From positions 86,573,142 to 86,637,141 of the forward strand of contig OU015498.1 in NCBI GenBank assembly GCA_907164885.2: a DNA stretch of 64,000 nt, given 5' to 3'. The notes under the pieces are model-generated. The model saw only the letters and a program-made list of their open reading frames with translations. It did not search any database and was not told the DNA's origin. The stretch is from Dolomedes plantarius. Taxonomy: Eukaryota; Arthropoda; Arachnida; Araneae; Dolomedidae. A program made the position numbers and the translations under genes. Positions 12,802 to 24,690 of the stretch are shown piece by piece (position 1 is the stretch's first letter; each line of letters starts with the position of its first letter).

Positions 12802-13146
12802 TTAACGTAGGATTACGTTCCTCCATAACGGTACTTCGGAAAGGAAAATTTCAGACGCTAAAACCGTCCGTCCATCCGTCCTCGCGAGTTATAGTTTTGG
12901 CAGCGTGCCAAGCCCAGTCTGTATCGCTTCGACAAGCAATAAACAGTTAAACAGAAAAGTACCAAAATGCGTTAAAATTTTGACATACATATATGTATAT
13001 ATACGTATATACATACGTACATATATATATATATAGATATATTTATACATAACAAATACATACATATACACATACAAGATTGGTAAGCAACGATAAGTAA
13101 TCCTATGTTAATAACCCACGGTAGTTTCGTGAGAAGAGACTACCTG
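12802..13146 (+). mobile_element. Helentron-associated-like interspersed element, copy 3
   Basis: The most complete short copy. Its 5' end is TTAACGTAGGATTAC, followed by a TCCG-rich tetranucleotide patch (12866-12882) and a conserved segment CAGCGTGCCAAGCCCAGTCT. The TA/CA-rich centre spans about 12985-13075, then comes GTAATCCTATGTTAA, then the 3' hairpin with arms GGTAGTTTC and GAGACTACC. The left flank is T-rich. The three copies share the sequence beyond the inner inverted repeat up to CCTG, which shows that the hairpin belongs to the element and is not chance flank. Confidence 0.65.
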
Positions 13147-16084
13147 AATTTTTTTTTTCTTTAACTTATTTTGCAATGCCTTAAAGCCCGCCTATTTAGT
13201 GAAGAATTTCCACTATTCCTTAATATTTTCATGTTCAATATCGATGGAAATAGGATGTACATTTTAAAAGTAATTTTGGGCAGTTTCGGTGTAGTCTTGA
13301 CGTCAAAGCAGTTTTGTGGTAAATAAAATATATGCCTATAATTAAAAGACATAATAAAAAAATCTGTACCATGTTCAAACATTACAAATGTTATATAAAG
13401 ACAATTAAAAAATGTATATCAAGAGAAAAATACAAATAACAAGAATGGAATTTTAAAAGTGAGAAAAACAAACATAGGAAAAACTGTCCTTTGATAACTA
13501 TAAAACTCTCTTAGAAATCGTTGTCAGCAAACTGTATTTAGAGCACATTATGAATATTACATTTCCTCCTGTGAACGTAACCAATTCTAATTACAAGATT
13601 AAGCACTCGCACTGGTATTTATAGCTTACGGCGCAGTCGAATCTTCATTTTACAAATGCCATTTAGACAAACATAACTTTGAAACATACTTATGTAAAAC
13701 ATTTTGCGCAATGAAAATGGAAATATCCATTCAACTCAAACAGATGAGATTTATCTTATAAACATTATTAAAACAATCTCAAGATTTAAATAAAACGACG
13801 TTAATTTAAAACTGAATTTTAGGTGATTGTAATATTTATAGCATCTAAGAATAGAAACTGGGAATTTTTTTAATCTCTTTTAGGGCTGCTTTGGATTTTC
13901 CTGTAGCGTGACAATTGTTAGAATGTTTGTCCCTTCTACATAATGCATGAGAGTTGGTCAGGAAGCTTTCTCCATCCATACTTGCGTAAACGAATGCTTT
14001 TTAAAGTTACGTGTTGAAGATTATTTTAAGCTATACGTGTACCCCTAAGTGATGTTTTGTTTTAAAAAACCGAATTGGAATATCATATGCTTATTGCTGG
14101 ACCAGGTTTAAATAGAATTCACCCGTCAAGGTTTGAATATAGTGACCCCCAACTTTGCGTGCTTGTTTTAAAAGTTTCCGCTGTGTTTTTAGAAGTGTAC
14201 CAGTCATGTTTTAGACATTAAAAAAAAAAAAAGTGTCTGTATGTTGACCATCTGCTAAGAGAAAATTCTGTCCCAGCTTAGAAAAAGAAGAAATTCCAGA
14301 AGATCTATATTTCCTACCCCTAATTTAAATTTCATACGGTATTATGAATGCTTGATGCGTGGAATGAAAAAGTTTTGACAGACTACTTTATAAATAAAGA
14401 AATTACTGAAATGCGTTTATTTTCTTTATGAATAATGAGTGAAAATTTTGATGGGAGAGGCAGATTGGAAATAGAAAGTGAATAAAATAAAAATTCTTGG
14501 ATTTTCCCTTAGCAGATATATGGATTATATTAAAGAGTAATATAAAACTTTGGATTTAAAAAGAGGTTCGTCAAGTGTCCTGAGCTAATGCTCACCTAAT
14601 CAGAGTTTTAATAATATTTCTTGGCTCAGTTAAGGTATGTATCAGCTCAATGATATTTTGACACTAAGAAAATATATGTGGGATGGTTTCAGTTAATATC
14701 ACTGTATACTGTATAGTTTTCTCCAAATGAAGATATAGAGGTAATAGTAATAAGCATTTTGAAATTGGATATGTATGCTCTTTACTAAGCTTCTTCTTTT
14801 TTTCCTTGGAATTGATGATAGACCGTATATTTTTGTTAAATTAAGTACAGAGAAAGATCTTTCGAATCTTAAAGTTGCTTCATATTGCATGAAAATTATT
14901 TATTGCATTCTAATATATTTCCTGTTTCTACAAATGTATAGATTTGTATATGCATAGTTTATATTTATCATCTGTTGGCACGAATTTCTTTCAATCAAGG
15001 TATTTGACAGATATTTTATCTTCCTACGCCATTTTTTTTTTCATTATCGAGCTTACGGTCGAGACTTGCCTCATACAGAACCGTAATATGAACATAGATT
15101 CGTCATTTATTTCGTACCCATGATCTGATCTTCCAATAGTTGCTTGAGTATATGTTACCTACGTACTACATTTCCACAAGTTGAATAACCTCTCAAAATA
15201 CCTCTTCTTGAATCTCAAGGTTAAGAAAATATCTTCCATGTGTCTCATTTTTTCTTCTTCTTCTTCTTATGAGTGACCTTAGATTCTATTTTGGGATGTG
15301 CAAATTGATTTCCAGAGGACGGCTTTTCACAGGCATTGGTATCATTCCTTTATCACAGACCCTTAAATAAACAAGAATTTGCAGGTGAAAAATAGCAACT
15401 GTTGACTTGCCGTTACTTTTCTCCTTTCTTCGCCTTCATCTTAGATTCACCCGGGGTCCCAGTTTTTTCTTTTTTTTTTTGTCCACAGGTTCCTATTCTC
15501 ACCTGCCCGCTAGATGTGGAGTAAAGAAAAAAAACCGTATGACTGTCTCTCTGCGATTTTTTTTTCTATTCTTAATCTTTATAAAGCAGATGAATACACG
15601 CAGAAAGATGTGGAAATACGATGTTTAATATGGTTTTGTGTTTGTGACAGCCAAGGGGAGGTTAATACTTTGATTTGATATTTTTTTTCTGCATGCTAAA
15701 TGTCTCTTTTGTCACCCCACGGATCAAACAAAGTGTCGGTTGGCTTAAGGTCTGAATAGCTGCAACTGAAATATTGTATGGATCAGAACTTTTTTGCCGT
15801 CAAAACATTCCGAGATATATTCTTTTGACGAGAAATCTAGTCACAGTGTTGACAGATATTGCACAGAGAACTTGTCAGTCAATTCACAACTAGGAACACT
15901 AGGGGAAAATTCCGTATTTTGATGGAAATTTTTCAAAAGCTCGTACATCTGGTTGATAGATGAATACGAGTAAATATGAGAAACTTCCTTTTCACAATGA
16001 TGCATTATTTTACTTTTTGAGCTTGTTAATTTCAATTCAACTACACATATTATGAATAATTTTCCTGTTCATTTATAAAAATTT

Positions 16085-16086
<2 letters not shown>
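13147..16086. other. AT-rich unique sequence
   Basis: Contains an A run near 14220, a TTC run at about 15249-15269 and T runs around 15470. No credible coding frame or repeat copy found. Confidence 0.55.

Positions 16087-16121
<35 letters not shown>
16087..16121. repeat. (TA)n microsatellite
   Basis: Perfect TA run. Confidence 0.97.
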
Positions 16122-16123
<2 letters not shown>

Positions 16124-16221
16124 AAAAATAACATTTTTAATAAAAACCAATCTGTCTTTATTGCGGAAAAAAGGAGAGGGTTACTCATATAAAGAATATA
16201 CAATGCTATATCTGCCGCGGT

Positions 16222-16243
16222 TATATATATATATATATATATA
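16222..16243. repeat. (TA)n microsatellite, short
   Basis: Perfect TA run of about 22 bases. Confidence 0.95.
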
Positions 16244-16441
16244 CACGAAGGATTGTATCCTAAAGTTGTATACTTTAATAAGAGCATAATCTGTTTATTC
16301 TTATGAGATGATTAATGATATTGTTTTTTATAAATACTGATTTAAGTATTATAGAATTTTTTTTTTATAGTTTTGAAGTTCAACTAGTTCAAAATATAAT
16401 GAATACTTTAACCATATAAATAAAATCAACTCTTTATTCTC

Positions 16442-16444
<3 letters not shown>

Positions 16445-16505
<61 letters not shown>

Positions 16506-16539
16506 TTATTTATTTATTTATATACATTCACACACACAG
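16445..16539. repeat. (TA)n, (TTTA)n and (CA)n compound tract
   Basis: A TA run (16445-16501) is followed by TTTA repeats and a short CA run. Confidence 0.93.
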
Positions 16540-18579
16540 GCATTCATTTACGCCTGTGAAAAACAATCTTTATTTGGATGCTAGCATAATTTTTTTTCAA
16601 GCATCCAAATTGCTTCCTTTTGAAGCATATTATCAGATCCTAAATTTTTTTCTGTCTATAAATGGAAACGTGATATTTCAGACTTCCAACATCATATCAG
16701 AATTGCTCAAAATTTTAAAGAAGAGTACATGTCCTTTCATCCCCAAATTTCGCCGAACATTTCATAAGCAAATTAGTCTTTAAAAAAAAGGATACATTTT
16801 ATCGACGATAAATGCAGCTTTGATTTATTCCCATTGCGCCTGGTTTGAAAACTTTACCAACAGCACTTAACACTTAATTCTTCTATTTAGTCGACAAAAT
16901 TGTTTTCTGCAACTTCCCAGTAACGCCTTTCTCCGGGGGATTATTCAGTAACAAAGTTTTGGGAGAAAATAATTCAATCAACCTCGTGGAGTAATTCGTT
17001 TATTTCGATTTTAAAACGGTTTTTCTTTCAGGCGACTTCTCTTTTAAAAAATGTACTCATAATCGTGATTTAAATACCGTAATTTTAAACTCCTTCCAAA
17101 GTTGTCCAAATCAGCTAAAGTTTCAGTCCATATTACTTTGGATTGGTTGGGGGGAAAGTCCCATTTTTAACTTATTTTCTGCATGTGTGTGCGCGTTTTT
17201 TTTAATGGAATCTTTGTAATTCATTGCTTTTGAACTTAGAAAATTTAATCCGCTTTCGAGAATAGGGGGCAAAAACTTTGAAACTAAAGTTTTTAATTTC
17301 TCAATTTTTATGTTTTAAAAATAAATAAGTATACACAAAAGTAATCTGAATGCAAAAAATGAATGCCTCAAAATATGATCAATTTTTTTCAGACTGTTAT
17401 TTTGCTGGATTTTAATCAGTATTGAAATTATCAGTGATTCTTTTTTTTAAACAAAAATAAAAACTCTTGTTATGTTACTGTAGAAAGACTAAAGAACGAT
17501 TCTTTATGACAAATGCTTTAGTGCAGAGACGCAAGTCAGTCACACAAAATCTTATCAAATCGCACTGAAAAGAAGAGATTAATGCCACGAGGCGGCAATC
17601 AATTCCTGCTGCACCCCACTGACTTTCAGAAACTGACCCTCCGCTATCCCAAGTAAATCTCCTCCTAATAGTTGCAACTTTGAAACTATAAAGACAACTA
17701 ACTGAAAAGAAAATTTTTAATTTTTAGAAGCTCTGTAAATTTTGCTAATGTTATGTTTTTATAGCTACAAATAAAGAAGTACAACTCTGGCATGAAATTA
17801 AATTAATGTTCATTTTCACAATTTTTTTAAAAAATTCACATTTATTTTAAATTTTACGCTTAGAACTTTTAAAGAGTCCCTCCTATTAATAGTTTCTAGG
17901 ATTTCTCTCTTAGTTTTGTATTTATCAGGGATTATTCGCACATGCTCTAAATTTATCATCGTTCAATCTAAGTACCCATTGAATATTTAAAATTAAAATA
18001 ATTTAAGCAGGCATCTTCCCTTAAATCTTTCGATTTAAAACCTAGCCAAAATTTCTCCGTATATTTTAAAAGCCTGTTCAATAAATTTTCTAAATACATG
18101 AGTGGATTTTACCATATTAACGCTGAGAAACTGTCTAAAAGTATTCCTCTCTAGATGATGTTTTGGGAAACACGAAACTTTCATTTGAGTTCATTATATT
18201 TATTTGGGCAATGACATCCAACAAAAAGCTTTCCAGCTTATTCAAATAGCGAAAACTTTCCCAGAATTTTGAACAGGTGACAGCCGTTCGCTGTCCAACC
18301 AAGCATGTGATTTCTATATCACCGTCATTTATTTTTTGTAACAAACAGAATGTGTGAATAGTAATATCTGAGCTACTTGAAAACAATTACCCTTTCTCGT
18401 ATGCAAGTGAGGAAACACAAATAAATAATTAAATTCCCCTTTCAATCCCTTAAACAGAGTTCCCGTAATCTCCTCATCAAAACCAATCTGCCTACTTGTG
18501 AGAGGAAACGTATTTATTCCATATCAAAAAACAATAAATTAACGCCTTAATTGAACACTCTACCTATTGCTTAAAAGCT
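16540..18579. other. Unique sequence with small GC-richer blocks
   Basis: Blocks at about 16770-17010 and 17500-17680 are less AT-rich than their surroundings and contain no repeat. The second holds TTAATGCC and CAATCAATT motifs. No coding gene recognised; the 83-codon minus frame at 18135-18386 has no known motif. Confidence 0.4.
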
Positions 18580-19150
18580 CATTTCCAAGTCGGAGAAATA
18601 AATTTCTATAACAAGATTACGCCCCGAACAATGTACCATTGTGCTTGCTTGCTTTTCCACAATGCAATTGCGGCACGAGTTACAACGTGCAAAGTCAAAA
18701 TTAAACAAAAGGAGAAGCGTCTGAACCGTTGTATCCGGAGTCGAGAATTATGTGTTTCCAGTTGCTTATCTCATTTAAAATAACAGCAAAGAGCCCAATT
18801 TAATAGACTGTCAAAAAATGTTTTATGTCAGATCTGGAGAGATGATATCGAGCTATTTCATTTGCATTCGCTGCGGTCATAGACCAGAAGCCAAGCGTGA
18901 ATGCCAAGTTATCGTCTGGGGATCGTGGCATCTCGCATTGTGGTGTCTCCCGTATATTGTGGTTTCAGTCCCAGCATACGTCATCTCGAACTAGGAGCTT
19001 TCAGCACGCGCTTTCACGAACGATCTTCACTCTTGTGTCGTTGTCAACGAATTTACCAGCGAACAAAGGCCAGTAATCGGAGGATTTCATTTTACTGTGT
19101 GCGGACGCATTATTTATAGGAGTGTTCGTGCGTACAGGGACCGAGACTGA
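18580..19150. promoter_or_regulatory. Candidate conserved regulatory block with paired SOX-like sites
   Basis: This is a GC-richer unique block. It contains ACAATG at 18628-18633 and CATTGT at 18637-18642, inverted and three bases apart, the arrangement reported for dimer sites of some SOX factors. A C/EBP-like ATGCAATTGCGG follows near 18661. The 72-codon frame 18901-19119 matches nothing I know. Regulatory function is inferred from motif and composition only. Confidence 0.22.
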
Positions 19151-20479
19151 ATCAAACGGAAGTTAAGAGGAGTTAATATGATTGCACACAATAATGACAA
19201 CACGTTGTAAACAAAGATAAGATACATTTCTCCTCAAGATGGTGAGAGGAGAAACAGATTCGAATGGCATCACTTCGTATTCATAAAATTTATGCATTTT
19301 TCTCAGAGGTTTGTAATCTATCTTTAAAAAGATAGCTACCCATTCTGTTACCAATGACCAGAACTTCATAGTGATTATCTTCATTAACCTCTTAGGGGAT
19401 TACAAAGCTTTTCGGGTAGTGCCATGTCATAAAGTCTTTTGTTATACTCTCGCGCATTAATATAACTCATGAGGATTCTTGGGCGATATATGCATGGCAT
19501 AAACACAAAGAATCGGACGTTTATACGGCCCGAGTGAGGATAGTGGAAATGAGAGACAGACAGGCAGAAACAAATATTATATTTAGTTTAAGATGTCTAT
19601 AACTTTATCATCTAGAAAGGAATCTGCCTGGAATATAATAATTTAGTATTTATAGGGAAGTGATATAAAATTTATCCGCTTATTAAAACATGATGAAAAC
19701 GTCAATTGCATTCCGGCCGATGAATGTACTATAAAACAAAAATGAGTAAAGCTTGAAAAAACTGTACAAAAATACCAAAGTTATCAGAGGATAAAAGTGA
19801 ATAGTGATAATACCTCAGCTTAAAAGATCTGTATGAGTAGGAAGGTCGATACCGATATTTGAATAAATAAAATTTAATTTCTCTTTGTGAACGTTTGCCT
19901 TGTAACAAGCTGAAATTATCATCTCTCTTTTCCTCACACATTTTTTATTAACAATACAAAGCATTTAAAAATGTATCAGACCTTTAGAATATTTCTAATT
20001 GAGGATAAGTGAATACTAGGTCCACCTTACCTTTAAAAGTTTCAGAATTATTATCAATTCCTAGACAAAAATCAGTAAAAACGGGAAAAGTAACCTTTAA
20101 AAATAATGATTCCGTTAAGGAATGAAACGTTTAATTGAATAACTCTAAAAAATCTATACCCTTTCATTGCTTAAATTTCTTTAAAACTCTTATCTTTAAG
20201 GACATTTTTCATACTTATACGGTATAAATCTTTATAAAATAAAAGCACTACTATAGAAAAAAGAATAATACTTAATAGCTAAACATCAAACCATCATTTC
20301 AATCTTCAAGTATAAATGGATAAAACAATGAAATTTTTTTTATCATTTCTTTAACTTGTTTCTCTCAAATAATGCCTATGAAAGTGCTCTTAAATTTTGC
20401 GATTTTTTTAGGTACAATTTAATAAAATTTTATACTGGAATAACTAAAAATGTTTGGATACCAAATTTATAGCATTTAG
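19151..20479. other. AT-rich spacer, nothing recognised
   Basis: Short unassigned open frames on the minus strand (19163-19384 and 19729-19941) show no motif. No repeat copies noted. Confidence 0.55.
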
Positions 20480-21010
20480 TGATTACGGCGCAGCAGAGGT
20501 TCGCATGTAATACTTATCAGCGAGTCTGAAAGGACGAAAAATGCCCTTGTCAAAGAGGTAATATTCTCATCCTGTCCATTCTTGCCCATTTAAACGTTTC
20601 TATTTGCCGATACGTGAGCAGAAATGCAATTTGCCCTGTTGTCATGCTTTACAGCATTATATCCCACTTTGCGTTTCTCTGTCACATTTCTTACCATCAC
20701 TTTTTGCAGCTTCTTGACTGGTTGGGCAAAAATATAGATTCCTGATTATCTGGTTGATATACAACTCACTCCTCCAGAGTCCGTGGGATGTTGCCACCCC
20801 AAAAACCATAATCATGCATCAGCCCCCTAGTTTTGTCATGCAAATGTGACAGTTGCGCTTGTCACTAATGCACGTCAAGACGTTACTAACACTCACGTGT
20901 CACGCCACTGTCATTGTTTAAAAGCGGCATTAACCCCTGCGGTTTTTGCTTGCTCCATTTTTATGATCCCGCCCGATCAAAGGGTTTAGACGAAGAAGAT
21001 AAAAAAAACA
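20480..21010. promoter_or_regulatory. Candidate enhancer block with POU, TGACAG, E-box and TCF-like motifs
   Basis: Within this GC-richer unique block lie the POU octamer ATGCAAAT (20838-20845), TGACAG (20847-20852) inside the inverted pair GTGACA/TGTCAC, CACGTG (20894-20899) and GATCAAAGG (20975-20983), a match to the TCF/Lef consensus on the minus strand. Such clustering is typical of developmental enhancers, but each motif is short and no conservation data are available here. Confidence 0.25.
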
Positions 21011-21619
21011 CACACAAAAACTAATCGATGGAAATGGTCTCACGAATGGGAGTTTAGAGACTTTAAGGCTGCCTGGCGTTGATGTGATGACTTATATTAA
21101 AGGTATGGAAGAAGGTTTTTTATTTATTATTATTATTTTTTTTTTTGAAGTAGCGAATGGAAAAAGTAAATATGAATTTACAGATTTTTATCTTTCATTA
21201 AATGATGAGATTAAATAAGAGCTATTTTAATAGTTTTTCAAGATTGTGATTGAGCTGTCATACAAAAACTATGTACTTAAAGCTGTCGTGTATTAACCCC
21301 ATTGGATTCGCTCCCCTCAGTGCTAACCATTGGAGAAAATTTGCCTACTATCCACAGCTACATAAATTCTGATAATCCAATAAAGATGGTATTTTCAGAT
21401 AGCTTGAACTTTTCTGCACCTTGCAACAGGATTCATTTCATCCACCAAAGATTATAAATTTCGTCCACCAAAGGAATTTATGAGAGTTTAAAACACACTA
21501 TCCCAGATTTTTTCCCCCAAATAATTTAAAATTTTAAAATGTTATTTGCATGTAAAAAAAAAAAAACGAAAAATTCCCAAAGGTGTAAAATTTTTTTCTA
21601 TATTACGGAGTACAATTTA
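21011..21619. other. AT-rich spacer
   Basis: T-rich and A-rich runs (about 21118-21148 and 21554-21566). No gene or repeat copy recognised. Confidence 0.55.
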
Positions 21620-22024
21620 AGAAAAAAAAAATTTATATCTAAGTCGACAATCCTTGTACAAATTTTTGAGTGTGTTGTGGCTTATTCTCCTTGACCGACA
21701 GTATATCAGATCAAGTCCATAAAGGCTATTCGGCAGAAAGGTGCGGCTCCGGTTTTGAATAGCACCACAAGGGTCGGAGTCCGTCTTGGCTAAAGGACCG
21801 GTCCCGTAATTTTGAACCGATTCAAGTGACGAGACCGGTACACTTGACCCCGCACCTCCAGAGGTAAATTTTGAGAACTTGGAGAACATTGCAGCCATGG
21901 CAGATTTTTCGTGCACTAGCCGCCATTAGCGTACACGGCGGTCGCTTTGTCAGCGACCGGCATCGAACCAGAGACGTTCAGATCACTGGCTCGCTGCCTT
22001 TGCCAATGGGGCCACCGCGCCCCA
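21620..22024 (-). mobile_element. tRNA-derived SINE (minus strand)
   Basis: On the minus strand the element opens with GGCGCGGTGGCCCCATTGG, a tRNA-like 5' region containing an A-box-like GGTGGCCCCATTGG. GGTTCGATGCC follows at 21959-21969, a near-consensus RNA polymerase III B box. The roughly 330-bp body contains a small hairpin (GGTCGCT/AGCGACC, 21940-21958) and ends near a T-rich stretch. The 99-codon frame 21617-21916 lies inside the body and is not a gene. The 3' boundary and target duplication are not resolved. The body resembles repeats I associate with arachnid genomes, from memory only. Confidence 0.7.
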
Positions 22025-22619
22025 TAGGTAAATAAGGTTAGTGAATCCAATAGGGTTAGTTTACAGCAGCCTTTAGCAGTATAATGGGTTTCATAAGTTG
22101 CTTATAGAACTATAACTGAAAATCCTTTGATCGGGCATTAATATTTCTACGTCCTGGAGTCGAATATAAATTTTTGCTTATTATCCCGACTCTATTTCAT
22201 TACAAGAACCGAAAACATTTTATATTGCATAACTCGATATTGGATATCCCCTCCAAATTCAAACTACCACTAGTTTGCCATATTTGATCCTACTTATAAT
22301 ATAGATCTTAATGTGTTTTTCTTCCCGTTTAACCCCGACACTCGAGAAGTTAATGATATAAAAGAGCAATAAAAAATTATTTTATGACTTCTGTAAAGTA
22401 CATAAATCATTTTTTTATATAAGAAATAATATTCTTAATTCATTTTAATTTTTTATTGCCTTTTTTATAAATTATATTTTACTATAAGTGTTCTTTCATT
22501 TTTATCTAATAGATAATTTTTTTACCGATTATGAGAAAATTCCGTAAATAAATAAAATATATTTAACGTCATTTTGACCAATCATAATAGAGAATTGTCA
22601 TATTAGAGTATTATAATGG
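22025..22619. other. AT-rich spacer
   Basis: A TCF-like CCTTTGATCGG lies near 22126. Otherwise AT-rich with no feature seen. Confidence 0.5.
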
Positions 22620-23620
22620 CACAACTTTTGTGTCACTTTGATACAAAGGTGAGAATTATTTTCCAGTCGATCCGATCTAGAGTGCAATCTAACTTTGATA
22701 ACGCTGCTGAGAACCTAGTGTGTAAAATACATCCCGTCAAGGACTTACCAAAGATGTAAAAATTGCAGTTCAGATTGATAACAGCGGACTTGTTTGTACC
22801 AGTTACGTCCACCAATATTTTTCTCTACCGGACAGCTCAGGCCCAATGTGAGACCGTGATGCAAAGGATGACGTAAGCTAGATGCAGGGGCGATCAAGTG
22901 AATTTTTAAAAGCGAGCCCCGATAAACGGTAACGTAAGGATATCCAGAATGGGATGTGACCTGTGAAGAAAGCTTCCTAACACCGGGATCGTGAACACTT
23001 TCGACTCGATGATCAAAGTATTTCTGAATAATTAACGAATAAAGATGCAACTGAGAACATAGAGGGTTCCCTCTAATCTCTTTTCTCTCCCCTCCGTGAA
23101 ATTTAAATTTCATAATCAATGTTTCCGGTTCTGCCGAACATCATTCGACATTCCCAATTCCTGTTGTTATGAACTTCCACTTTTGATGCAAAGTATAAAA
23201 GTTTTCAAAATTCAGGTGGCGACCGCATTTCGCAGAGAAAAGTAGGGGGAAAGGGGGGACGTTTTCGAATCACGTGACTCTTGCTCTGCACTAATTTGTC
23301 AGCGTAATTAAAGCGTTCCGTTCCCCGGGCACGATCTCAGATAAGAGATCTCTTGATGGATAGCTCGAGACCTTTCGTTGCGCGGGGCCCAGAATTATGG
23401 TAATGGTTTCTGCAATAGCAAACGCTCTAGAATCTGAAATTGAAAGTAGAGAAGACTGTGGCGAGAGCTGTTGAATTTGGCGGCTTTGAAGGATTGCTCC
23501 GGGTAATTAACCTCTCAGACGAGTACCTCTCTCTCCATGAACTTCAAGAGGAGTGAAGTTCGTCTAGGCGTGTTCCAAGGGGTGGTCTCAGAAGTCCAAA
23601 TAAAGAGATGCGAATAAGAC
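22620..23620. promoter_or_regulatory. GC-richer unique block, possible conserved non-coding element
   Basis: One kilobase of balanced, repeat-free sequence. It holds GTAATTAAAG near 23304, the perfect palindrome AAGAGATCTCTT near 23346 preceded by a GATA motif, and GGGTAATTAACC near 23500. Minus-strand frames 22633-22815 and 22745-23119 (124 codons) overlap it but show no known domain. An exon of an unrecognised gene cannot be excluded. Confidence 0.22.
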
Positions 23621-23938
23621 TCGACAGTTTCCTAGGAGGGAATAGCGTACACACTTGTTACCTCTGTTCCTTAACATTTGTCATTTCAGATCCGGGGAAC
23701 AACTTTTCAGTTGACGACTGGGTAAGGAAATGCTGCTCGGAAGTGATTGTCAATAAAGACGATACTTTTTGTTTACCATCAACATGGTTTGAGAGCAATA
23801 ATATATTTGTAGTGAGGAACATGGAATTTAAATTTGTATTTAGAGTTTGAATAATTCGGATTAATTTACTCTAGTTTTCTGATTGTGAAAAACAAAAGCA
23901 TTTAATCGTTAAACAGATTTTCTTTATAGTGTGTGTAT
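23621..23938. other. Unassigned open stretch
   Basis: A plus-strand frame runs from 23608 to 23850 (80 codons, MRIRLDSF start) into AT-rich sequence. I recognise no motif and no splice structure that would support a gene. Confidence 0.3.
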
Positions 23939-23946
23939 ATGATTGG

Positions 23947-24682
23947 AAGAGATACGTAAATTTCGCATAAAAATATCGAAATTTCGCAACAAAAAAAAAT
24001 ACAATACAAAAAATTTGGCATTTATTCACAAAAAGAAATATAAATTAAAAAATTTTGCGTTTATCAAAAAAAAATTACTGTTTAACTTGAATTTTGATTG
24101 GTAAGTATCAGATTTCTTAGTTAAAAGCTAAGATTGTAGTAGTCTCCACATTATGTTCCTTAAGTCTTTGCCTTCTGTCATTAATTATTACGTTTTACTT
24201 ACTAAAATGTCTCAGCACTCTGTTATTGGAAATATAGAAGCTTTGTATAGCTGCCTTTGCAAAATTGAGGTAGCAGCATTTCGTTGCAATTAAAATATGT
24301 ACAACATCAACAAGAGTCTCTTTGTTGACTACCGTAAGTAGCTGAAATTTCCTTGAGTTTGGCACTCAATAGACGTTCTTAAAACTACTAAATTGATCCA
24401 AAAAACTTGATGGTGGATTTTTAAAGTTAGATTTTTAGGTTCGACATCGGTACGGGCAAACTGTCCAGGTAAAATTCGAAGCAAATCCAAAGGAGAGGGA
24501 GATTTCTCAGTTATAGACCTCGGATGGTCTTAGTTAAGCAATTATGTTAATAAATTATTACTATTATTACCTAATGTCGCCGAAAAGTAGTAAAGAAAAA
24601 ATTTTCGCATTTATTCGCTCATATCGGCAAATTTTGCATTTATTCGTCTCTACTTCGTAAATACGAAAATTACGTATCCCTA
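23947..24682 (-). mobile_element. Non-autonomous hAT element, copy 2 (longer)
   Basis: The minus-strand left end is TAGGGATACGTAA and the other end is AAGAGATACGTAA, with the same GCGAATAAATGCG-type subterminal motifs as the copy at 2344. A perfect 8-bp duplication ATGATTGG flanks it (23939-23946 and 24683-24690). Its 736 bp include about 260 bp of interior (roughly 24230-24530) missing from copy 1. One minus-strand stretch there (24195-24365) is open for 56 codons but is too short and unrecognised to call a transposase remnant. Copy 1 is probably an internal deletion derivative of a longer element of this kind. Confidence 0.88.
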
Positions 24683-24690
24683 ATGATTGG

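Noticed and set aside
22745..23119. 124-codon minus-strand frame
   Set aside because: No known motif; lies in a block where low AT content lengthens chance frames.
23346..23357. AAGAGATCTCTT palindrome as an element end
   Set aside because: Too short and found once; it can arise by chance.
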